Shown: positions 1-10,954 of the stretch, one piece after another
Numbering within the stretch: the stretch's first letter is position 1
Layout of the letters: each line of letters starts with the position of its first letter
Source of the DNA: Tulasnella sp. 424
Lineage: Eukaryota > Basidiomycota > Agaricomycetes > Cantharellales > Tulasnellaceae
NCBI GenBank assembly: GCA_019633425.1
Contig: WSUB01000039.1
Span: 186,001 to 250,000 of the forward strand
Length of the DNA: 64,000 nucleotides
Direction of reading: 5' to 3'
Program-made: the position numbers and the translations under genes
The notes under the pieces: generated by a model
Database searches by the model: none
The model's input: the letters and a program-made list of their open reading frames with translations, nothing else
What the model was told of the DNA's origin: nothing

Positions 1-2666
<2,666 letters not shown>

Positions 2667-3107
2667 TCTCAAGTTGCGGCCCTTACTCTTCTCATTCAAA
2701 CATTTGCATTCAATTCAATTTCTGCTTCATTGTACTGCTACCAGTAATCTTTTCATTGTTCATTTCTCTTGCGAGCTTGACGTCCTCCACAACCGTCAGC
2801 ACATCCTGCTCCGACTTCAAACCTGAGATACTGGGCCTTACGGTGAATCGCACGTTAATTAGGGGTCGTGGCGCTCGAGCCGGCGCGTTCAAGCAATCAC
2901 CGTACGGGTGGGCGGTGAGTTCGACTTGTTGTTGTCACCCTTGTTTCGCATCATGTGGGCATGCCAAGAGTGACCGATGACCAATTTATCAAACTGGTTA
3001 CCTCTACCTAAACCCCGGGAAATTCCATTACTCGGCCTACAACCTCTTCGGCATCCTATATATATAGATCTAGCCCCTCGCCTCAGCTGGCCCGCATGTC
3101 CGCTTTC
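2667..3107. other. Convergent intergenic region
   Basis: Holds the 3' flank of PRP22 on the plus strand and of the ligase-like gene on the minus strand. The first roughly 130 bases are recognisably copied next to the PRP22 pseudogene at about 5600-5712, which shows the duplicated piece included the 3' untranslated region. I see no gene here. Confidence 0.6.
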
Positions 3108-4588
3108 TCAACTCCCAAAGGCGGCATTCCTTGGCTTGTGGTGGGAGCGTTTTAATGCACTTTCTAAAATCAGACGGAAAAGCTCGTCCCATTCTATCCC
3201 GTTGTTTTTAGCGGTCAAGACAGCGTCCGAGGCATCTTGAGAAGCAAAAGGCAGGTAGTAGCGATGAGCGGGATGCACGTTCCGACATCGGAGAATAGGG
3301 CTCACTGAAAGTTATTCCGGGGAGAGGCATTACCTAAATAGAACGATCCGTCAGTCAAGCTGAGAAGGGTCCACTTTAAGCTTGCAACTCACCTCGATCA
3401 CGACCGGTGTCGCGTCGTCACCTTCACGATCGAATCGTACATCGACTCGCCCCAAATCGCGGCACCCTGTGACACGATACGCGGCCAATGAAACTTCGGA
3501 GCACTGCTTGCCAGTTCCGTCAGCTATGTTTCTTCAACAGAATGATGGTACACAAACCTTCATTACTATGGGATCCGTCAAGCTCGGATACGTGTACTTG
3601 CACCATGCCTCCGGAGGTCCATACTTGCGATCAAAAGAGTAGAAATCCTGGGCTTCCCATTGATTTCCCTTTGGCCAGCTTATTTCATGGACACCAATTA
3701 CGCGGGCGTCTACCCCTGTTCCAACGATGGTAACAGACATTTCTCGGCCGGAAAGGAAGGGCTCGATTAGCAGTTCTTGGTCAGGGAACTGTTGCCGTAG
3801 ACGCGCGACGCAAGGCTCGAGGTCAGCCGGAGACAGTATCTTGCTGGAAATACCAATCCCCCGACTGAACTTGTCGCATGTGGGCTTGACGAATACCGGG
3901 AAAGTCTGAAGAGCAGCGGCGTAAGGCGACGCGGCGATTGCGGATTGTGCTGGAGCCTTCTCGTCGGCGCCCTCAGAATCTAGAGACGGAACTATTGCAT
4001 AGGGCGAGTTGGGTATTTTGTGGTAGTCAAGGATCATCTATAGTTATAAGGGATCAGCGAAGTGACCGTTACATGACCTGCAAGCCGCCAGCACACACCT
4101 TTGTCAGAGCTTTATGGTTTCCTTGCACCATCCCCAAGGAATCAGCCAAAACGCAATTGTAACCTTAATGGATGCCCTGTCAGTCGTCTGAATGCACGTC
4201 ACGTACTACTTATCTACCATAAGCTTCTAGCAACGCCGGCAACCGCGCTTCTCGCATAGCGGCAGATCCAGTCGTCCCCTGGGCGTAGTTGTAAACTAAA
4301 TCCCTGTATGTTAGCATCAGTCAAAGGGCGCTGTCATACTGATACTTGACCTCACCAGTCAGGAAGCGGGGTTGAAGCTAACCGCTTGACCACTGCCTCC
4401 AAATTTCCAACAAGCTCGACTTCATAGCCCAGCCTCCTCATCGCCTCAGCAGTATATTCGATGTTCCTATCGGAGTCATAGATCGAGCACTCTTCTTGTG
4501 TCAGTCCTTTTGCAAGATTGTCGGTCTTTCGATCAAAGGTGTAAGCGATCTTGATTGGGTTGCCATCGGCGCGCTTGGACTGAGACAT
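3108..4588 (-). CDS. D-alanine--D-alanine ligase-like ATP-grasp protein
   Basis: A predicted 385-residue protein in seven exons. The start is the ATG at 4588 (MSQSKRADG). Introns are read at 4304-4355, 4164-4217, 4038-4098, 3504-3557, 3334-3392 and 3236-3278. The fold order matches Ddl: an N-terminal substrate domain, a central ATP-grasp region (FVKPTCDKFSRGIGIS, then LLIEPFLSGREMSV), and the C-terminal metal-binding part (GCRDLGRVDVRFD, VIEVMPLPG). Bacterial Ddl joins two D-Ala residues for peptidoglycan. A fungus has no peptidoglycan, so the substrate here is unknown. Many introns argue that the gene is long resident. Oddity: family members carry Asn in ExNxxPG as a Mg ligand, and here the reading is E-V-M-P-L-P-G. 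The last intron is only 43 nt; without it the frame closes about 20 codons later with a different tail. A fragment of exon 1 is duplicated at 10890-10954. Confidence 0.85.
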
Positions 4589-5042
4589 GGCGGAGTTGGA
4601 TGGCACCAAATACCTGCTAATCTAGTCTGATACTTATACTCGTGGTATTTTATGAAGGCCGAGACATAAAGCCACCTCGTGAACGCCGTGAGGTCTGACA
4701 TGCGGCGAAACACAATTCGGGAGGTAATACACGGAAGCCACCGAACGTTAAAAATGTAATTAACTCTTATAAGAGCTCCAAACTAGGGAAGAATTTGATT
4801 ATGTACCTATATATCTGATCTGAGCGCCCCTCACCAGGTGATCGTCAGATGGGAGACTTGAGACTTAAATGAAAATGAGTTAATTTTATTACTATCATGT
4901 CCCGGACTGATCAGGAGGCGTTGGAGGAACGCAAAACGCGCAATCCTTAACCGATGTCTACGGCAGTACTGTTTACACACCCCTTGCAAACCCCTTTCGG
5001 ATCGAGTAATCGCTTTGTCAGCGACGTACGATCAGGAGGGTT
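4589..5042. other. Upstream region of the ligase-like gene
   Basis: Probable promoter of the minus-strand ligase gene, ending where similarity to PRP22 begins. No gene, RNA or repeat is recognised. Confidence 0.5.
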
Positions 5043-5712
5043 CCACAACCGTTCAGGCCAGAACGATGCGCCGTCGGCGAGGGACGTCCGACATCAGTGG
5101 CTTGGCGTTATGGACGGATAGGTCCTGTCCACACAGAGCGTCTTAAGAGCGTCGCTGACACCATCCCTCAGATACAAGCACGGCGTTCTTTCAGCGAGCC
5201 GAGAATATACAGTAGTCGAATGCGGACAGAAACACGCAGCGAGTTCTTCAGACACGCGGCCAAAGAGGATCCCTACATTCACCCTTTCTCCGCCTGGTTC
5301 GTCCACTTGAGAGGCTTGTGTATCACGAAAGAATCCTCACAACCCGCGAGTGCTGTCTATCGTGAGCGCAATAGAGCCCAAGTGACTGGTCAAAGTGGCG
5401 CCGCAAGTACCCAAGGGGACGGATGCTGATAAGGTCAGCAACGCTAGTGGGGCTAGAGGCTTGAGCTTCTGTATCGTGATCCCTACGAGTCCCCCGATAA
5501 CCTTGTAGTACTGATGACCCTACGGCTTCCTGGTACGAGAAACCAGACAAGTGGCGTTTATCGAAGGTCAAGCGCAGTGCGAGGTCCGGCGGGGCAGTGG
5601 CCATGTGTTTGGTTGATCTCTCATTCTTTCGGCTCTCCGAATTGCACTCCTACCAGTTATCTTTTCATCACTCGCGCTCTTTACCTATATTATGTCTTCC
5701 ACACCTCCTGGA
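5043..5712 (+). pseudogene. Decayed partial copy of PRP22 3' end
   Basis: Aligns by eye with about 2063-2800 in the same orientation. It covers the end of exon 4 (CAGGC-AGAACGATGCGCCG), the equivalent of intron 2139-2189 including its ATACAAGCACG acceptor flank, exon 5, the last intron, the last exon (TACGAGAAACCAGAC) and part of the 3' untranslated region (CTACCAGTTATCTTTTCAT). Stops, small deletions and frameshifts break the frame throughout. For example, the stretch equal to the end of exon 5 is shortened. Because the introns are retained, this came from a DNA-level duplication and not from a retrocopy. The helicase core is absent, so it cannot encode a helicase. Confidence 0.9.
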
Positions 5713-6268
5713 CCTCCTAAGCTAAGGACCGTTGGGAGGCTAAGAGTTCGGTTCCATTTGAAGTCGCATGACAATTAGAGGGTGCCGAATCCTGAGGCTA
5801 GGTTAGAGCGTTTAGGTAAACATGCCGTTCACGGGCAGATCCAATCCAAGCCTTTCTGGGCTCCTACAGTGGTTTGCCTTAGTGTTTTCACCCTCGGAAA
5901 TCGCGTCCCACCTGCCTAATTAGGTAGGAGAACACCTTAATCATTCCCGAAAGGGGGTCCCTGGTGCTTCTTTGGGCGAGTGGGGCCGGGCGAGGTGATT
6001 TTCGAACACTAATGCATTCAATCACCGATTATCTAACTCGCTACAGCCACTACAACGGTTTCCAACTAACATCACCCTCGGCATGATAGCGTCGGAATAG
6101 TCTTGAAATGGAATGTAAGTAATACATGTAGACCTAATGCTGCTGTTTCTCGCCCTTATTTATCTTCTGCGGGCATGACCAAGACTTGCTTACTTTCGAG
6201 GATGTGTCTGCGTGAGAGGATGAAATTAAGATAGTCTAAGTAAGGCGGACGTACGACTAGCTGCGGCT
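5713..6268. other. Intergenic DNA between PRP22 pseudogene and ATPase repeat unit 1
   Basis: No open frame of note, no repeat and no RNA recognised. It probably represents spacer left by the rearrangement. Confidence 0.4.
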
Positions 6269-6832
6269 AGCGATTGGGAGTTAAGCACCATTATTCAGAC
6301 CAGTACCAGCAGTAGGGCATGATTCCGTTTTCTCTGAATTGGTCATATTGATGCCATCATGTACGATGCGTTGAATAACTTGAAGATCTTAACGTGCTCC
6401 CTTTAGCGGGTGTTCCGTGCCTCTCGTGGGTATGGCGTGACGGGAGGGCCAAGGGCGGTTAAGTAGCTTGGGCGTGACATTCCACAAGGGGAGGTCGGTA
6501 ATGTCCGGAATTCGAACACGCGGCGGATGTGTGGAAAATGACCACCCATGTCTAGGACATGTTTGAACTCGGGAAATATACATAGTTCTCTCAGCGGAAA
6601 TCGGGCCGCTTGGGACACTTTAGCAGGGAATGATCACATCGTGTTTCGGCTGTGGAAACATCCCGAACATGGCCGTTCTGGACCGGAACATTACCGCTCT
6701 CCCCTCGTGTTCCGTGACACGCAGCAACGTTTGTGGTTTGTTCTCAGCGGCATACGCCAGGATAGTACTGCCATGATTCGCTTTCCCCCTCGCTGTGTAT
6801 TTCTTGTCTCTACCTCTTCTCCAGGCTACTTC

Positions 6833-8921
6833 ATGCGACTTCCAATCTCTCGCATTCCGGTCAACCTCACTCAGCCAAGTCGTTCTCTATTATTTCAACG
6901 CTCATCAACAGGGTCTTTTCCGAAATTCAAGCCACAGTCTCGCTGGAATTCGTCGTCGAGCTCGGAATCAACTCCTCCATTACGGCCCGCCAAACCGCCG
7001 TCAGATGGAAGGAGATCACAGCAGGATGGATACGAGGCTCCCTCGGTCGTCCAACGACCTTTAAACCTTCCCACCGGAGTGTCGGATGGAAGTGCTCTGC
7101 TTGCCAGCGCAAATCCTCTACTCAGAGCATCCTTCACGACCGTCATCGGACTTGCAGTCGTCTTTGTCGGGGGTATTTTCTACTTTGAGTGGTACAAGGC
7201 TCATGTCATTCGCAAGGTATGGATCATGTAGCACCCTTTCCCATTTTGGGGGGCTTGCTTCGGTGATGTCATACTTATGCCTTCTTTTCTCAACTAGATG
7301 GAGATGGCATTCGAGTCAGGGTATGATCCGGCTCTGAATTTTGCCGACCATGGTATCAAGGCCAGGAGCGCCGAGGGGGCATCAAGCGCGGGTGTCGATT
7401 GGGCCTCAGATGTTCGGAGGCAGGAGCAGGACATAATTGATGAGATTGTACATGGAATACGACATGGGCATTATATCCTTATGATTGGGTCCAAAGTTAG
7501 TTCCAAACCTGAGGCTCTCGTGAGGCACGCTCATGGTTGGTCATTTCGTTTGTCAGGGAGTGGGCAAGACAACCATGATTTTGGATGCCATGCGGCGCGT
7601 TGAAGCGGATGGTGTCGCGATATGTGAAGCTCACAAAGATTTGGAAGTCTTCCGCTTACGCTTGGGAAAGGTGCGAGTTGCTTGAGGTAATTGGAGGTGA
7701 TCAGACAAATGATGGATATCGGGCGGAATTCACTAGGCGTTGAACTACAAATACAACGAAGACTCCCAAACTGGTCTCTTCCAGAGGCGAGATCCTCGAG
7801 AAGGTAAAACATCCACCTGTTACGAGCGCCCGCTTCCGTATACTCACTGTGGCTTTCTACGCACGCAGGGGGACCTCGTCTTGATGTTGAACGAGGCAAG
7901 CCCTGCCAAGCAACATTAATCACTTGTAGCCCTGATTAACCCAATTCGACCCTCAGCGTTGAACAAACTGGAGAAAGTTGCCCTTAAAATGGCTGCAAAG
8001 CGCAAAAAGGTCTGCCCTCAGGACAACCCACAGCGCTTCCCCCCCCCCTCTGATGCAGCAGTTGGCTGACTCCTCAAGGACAAATAGCCTCTTGTTCTCA
8101 TTATCAACAACTGCCAACTTTTTGACAACAACGACGATAGCCACCAACTACTCCAGCAGCTTCAGCAGAAGGCCGAAAGCTGGGCTGAGAGCCACTTGAT
8201 CATCGTCGTGTTCAGTTCGGATGACTTTTGGCCGTACCCTTTGCTACGTAAGCTATCATCATCACTATCGTTACTGTTCTGGAGGAGACTACATTGCTGA
8301 TTATTTTACAGGGAAGATCGCAAATAGGATGCACGTTAGTTCTCTTCCCCGCCTTATCCCGGTCCTGGAGCAGTTGGCTGACTTTGCCCTTAATAGGTCA
8401 TCTCAGTGAAAGATTTGAGCGGAGACGAGTCCCTCGGTACTTTGCGACACCTCCGCCAACAACACTTCGGGAAGGCGGAGGACGACTCCGTTCTGCGGGA
8501 AGTCCTCAAGACATCAGGCGGTCGCCTCTCTCGCTTGAACACGCTGGCCAGGGAGAGTAACCTATTGGAGGCCGCGGCCAACATGCTCAATAACGAGAAG
8601 GGGTGGTTATTGTCGGTGATCGGCTTGATACCGGATTGCGACGACGATGTAATAGAGTAAGGGGCTTGGTAACTGGTGCGGATGGTTTTCAGTGCAACTA
8701 ACGGTCTTTTTGATAGCGAACAAAAAGTCTGTGCCTCTTCGTGGACACTTCTCCGTGAATTCGCTAAGAAATTCCGGGAGAGGGAGGAAGAGCTCAAGGC
8801 AGCTGCCGAACCTGGAAAGCCCATACCAGAACCAGACTTACCTATGATCTCGTATTATGAAGCCAGGCAGATAATGACCCGTGCAGATTTTATCGACAGT
8901 GCGTTGCTGCAAAGATGCTAA
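6833..8921 (+). pseudogene. Mitochondrial-type P-loop ATPase, copy 1, C-terminally truncated or decaying
   Basis: Same gene as 11306-13875. It opens at the conserved ATG of MRLPISRIPV (Arg-rich, presequence-like), although an earlier in-frame ATG exists at 6773. Introns: 7217-7297, 7496-7556, 7671-7736, 7804-7868, 7896-7956 (GC-AG), 8010-8087, 8248-8311, 8335-8396 and 8657-8716. One hydrophobic segment (FTTVIGLAVVFVGGIFYFEW) precedes the Walker A GSKGVGKTT, which is split by an intron. Exon 10 then runs past LLQ into a stop at 8919-8921, because the donor used in copy 2 (CAAT|GT at 13374-13376) reads GA here. The remaining exons (8976-9007 and 9071-9235) are still present and in frame but lack the acidic/basic C-terminal insert. 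The product would be about 496 residues without the last part of the winged-helix region. It could still be expressed as a short form or through a rare GA-AG intron. Confidence 0.7.
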
Positions 8922-8975
8922 TCCTGGTCGACATTCACCCCAAAGTGCACCCTTTTTTTCTTATCCCGAACGCAG

Positions 8976-9235
8976 TGCTAGATCATCGGAATATCATTAA
9001 CATCGACGTCAGTCCGAATAGCCTTTTTTTTTCTTAACGCGGCATTCCTAATTTTGGGCCTTTCTCGTAGACGGACCACATGATTCGACCAGATTCGATG
9101 GTGGTGCTTAGAGCAGCCATAGAGGTTGTGGAGGAACCGGGATTCGACGAGCTTCTTGAAGGAGTAAAAGAACGTATCGATGCGATTGAGAGGAGCAAGA
9201 CAAGAAGTCGTAGATCATGGTGGCCGTTTACGTAA
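8976..9235 (+). pseudogene. Stranded last exons of ATPase copy 1
   Basis: Two exon-like blocks (8976-9007, LDHRNIINID; 9071-9235, TDHMIRPDSMVVLRAAIEVV to WWPFT and stop) separated by a normal intron 9008-9070. They match copy 2 exons but are cut off by the in-frame stop at 8919. Compared with copy 2, the segment from the ESLHRTREL region through the second-last intron to KEKENAG is deleted, and the join stays in frame. Confidence 0.75.
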
Positions 9236-9312
9236 TCTCTTTACTTCGCTTATTCATATTCAGCATGTCCGTCATTAGACGCGTTTCTTGCGTGCTCAGT
9301 GCTAAAAGCCTA

Positions 9313-9380
9313 CAATGACTTGCATAAGTCTGTGTACCCCCCCGGGCTCTCGCCCGCTCCACACCTACTCGATAAGGTAA
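9313..9380 (+). repeat. Left terminal inverted repeat of the Tc1/mariner element
   Basis: Reverse-complement match to 9729-9793. The flanking TA is at 9311-9312. Confidence 0.85.
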
Positions 9381-9405
9381 TGTGGCTCAAGTTCCGCACA
9401 GCTCG

Positions 9406-9693
9406 TCACACAACGTCACAGCTCCAACAGCTGAGATCGTTGTCATCTAGTGTGCGAGGTCGGTGGCGGGGAATAGTGATGAGAGTGGTAAGCTGCCCAT
9501 ACTCTCGTTGGATGGCGAAGATCTTGTAAACGGCTCGCTTTTTCAAACCAGCGCGTTGGGCTATTGTGCCGACACTATGGACTTCATCTCTCCATACAAC
9601 CATCCGCTCACGCAGTGCTTCAGGTGTTGCTTTAGGGATTAGATATAGTAGGCGTGGTGTCGCGAGCAGAAGGAAGTGCTGGGAAGGGGTCAA
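9406..9693 (-). pseudogene. Transposase N-terminal remnant (helix-turn-helix)
   Basis: About 95 codons that keep the DNA-binding helix-turn-helix part of a Tc1-like transposase and end before any acidic catalytic residue. It lies inside the inverted repeats and is read from the right end. It cannot transpose the element unaided. It might still bind the repeats if expressed, but that is speculation. Confidence 0.7.
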
Positions 9694-9728
9694 GTAGAAC
9701 GGGAGTTGTCACGGTGGTACAACTGGGG

Positions 9729-9793
9729 TTGCCTTATAGGGTAGGTGTGGAGCCGGCGAGAGCGGGGGGTGCACAGACTTATGCAAGTCATTG
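9729..9793 (-). repeat. Right terminal inverted repeat of the Tc1/mariner element
   Basis: Reverse-complement match to 9313-9380. The flanking TA is at 9794-9795. Confidence 0.85.
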
Positions 9794-9795
9794 TA

Positions 9796-10889
9796 GCTGA
9801 TCCCTTATTACTTCAAATTCCTTATTCAGCGTCTTCGCAGATCTCCCTAGCCTGTCACTGAAAGTCCAGCAGCAGCAGCCTGGATTCCCCTTTCTCCTGA
9901 TATTGCTCCAACGCATGATCCTGTTTATTTGACACCACGTTTGGCCACTGAAGGATTTCTGGCTCGGATTCAGCTTAGAGCGACGAACGGGTCCTTTCGA
10001 GGCTGGCTTGCAGACGAACTTCGGCATCGTGCAGGCAATGAAATAACCGAAACAGAATCCGAAGCTCTTCAAGTGAGAGTTGATAAAGCGGGTCATCATT
10101 TTTTATGGCGGTGGGTTTTTGTGGTGGCATGCTCAAGCGGTACACTGTTACCCTAAATGGGGTCTTTGCTTTCTCGGAAACGACGGCTCTCGGCTTGGAG
10201 TTAGGTGGAGGGATCCTTCGCCCTCCCTCGGACACGGATCACAATCGTTCGGCTACGACCACTTTATAGGTATCCATCTTCACGCTGAGCATCTCACAGG
10301 ACAGGTTCGCTCGACTGTTAGCTTTGGATCAATCTGGGAGTCCCGTACCAAGGACCCTTGGGTTTTATATGAAAGGAGAGTATCGATCTAACTTGTGGAC
10401 GATAGACGGTAGTGGGCGAGTGATCATAACCTGGAGAAGCATGAACTTGAACGTATGATCGACAGCCTCGCCAGCGCCTCTCGCCAGCTTCGGGTCCTGA
10501 TCACCACTATCTACAACTTTTCATATAGAAATTTGCCGTACTTGGCTGTCAACTCCGGTGGTCACCTTTATTTGACTGTTAACATAGCCTCGTACCTCCA
10601 GCGATTCCCAAAGGAAGCCGAAGTGGTGAGACACGCCGACCTTCAAAGTCTTTGAGTGACAACTTACTTTGCCTATCTAGGAGTTGGTCTGCGAGCCGAT
10701 CCAGTAAGGCAGATTCGGCCAAGGAACGACCCATCCGAAATCCCACACATCCCCCCTACGAGTCAATGTTAACTGCCATTCGATCAGTGGGACATAAGCT
10801 TTCGAGGAAATATCTACGCACCTATCCATATTCCGAAATCTCATACACGCTTTCTTGAGACAACATCCCCGAAAGCCTTATTAATGCTT
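9796..10889. other. Unassigned DNA between the transposon and the ligase-gene fragment
   Basis: Only short open frames occur, on both strands (for example 9975-10235 minus and 10455-10655 plus). None shows a recognisable family or convincing intron signals. This stretch has no counterpart after 13952, so it did not come from the ATPase duplication itself. I cannot say what it is. Confidence 0.4.
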
Positions 10890-10954
10890 TATTTTACCAA
10901 TCAGGAAGCGGATCCGAAGCCAGCCGCTTCACCCAAGCTTCCAGATTTCCAACC
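10890..10954 (-). pseudogene. Fragment of ligase-like gene exon 1
   Basis: About 60 bases (AATCAGGAAGCGGATCCGAA, then CAGCCGCTTC and CCAGATTTCCAAC) match 4350-4411, the 3' part of ligase exon 1 and its donor, in the same orientation at roughly three quarters identity. The match stops exactly where ATPase unit 2 begins. Confidence 0.75.

Larger units (their letters stand above)
6269..9312 (+). repeat. Direct repeat unit 1 of the P-loop ATPase duplication
   Basis: Starts at AGCGATTGGGAG and stays aligned with 10955-13952, running to GCTAAAAGCCTA. Differences from unit 2 are scattered substitutions plus three larger ones. Unit 1 has about 250 extra bases near 6475-6710 upstream of the gene. It lacks about 150 bases at 9192 in the last exons. 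Its right end coincides exactly with the TA where the Tc1/mariner element sits. Confidence 0.9.
9313..9793 (-). mobile_element. Deleted Tc1/mariner-type DNA transposon
   Basis: A 481-bp element bounded by long terminal inverted repeats: left 9313-9380, right 9729-9793. They begin CAATGACTTGCATAAGTCTG and match each other over about 65 bases with few mismatches. Both ends are flanked by TA, the usual target duplication of the superfamily. Inside, on the minus strand (9406-9693), is an open frame with a helix-turn-helix region (residues EALRERMVVWRDEVHSVGTI and on to RAVYKIFAIQREYGQ) of the kind found at the N terminus of fungal Tc1-like transposases. The DDE catalytic domain is absent, so this copy is non-autonomous. 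Confidence 0.85.

Noticed and set aside
3524..3557. 34-nt intron in the ligase gene using the CATAG acceptor
   Set aside because: Too short for a fungal intron. The CAG acceptor 20 bases further gives a 54-nt intron and the better join MK|CSEVSLAAYRV.
3108..4588. Recent horizontal transfer of a bacterial Ddl gene
   Set aside because: Six introns with fungal-type sites and base use like the neighbours argue for long residence. An old transfer cannot be excluded.
9788..10235. Two minus-strand open frames (9788-10099 and 9975-10235) as possible genes
   Set aside because: They overlap in different frames, show no family resemblance and have no supporting splice structure.
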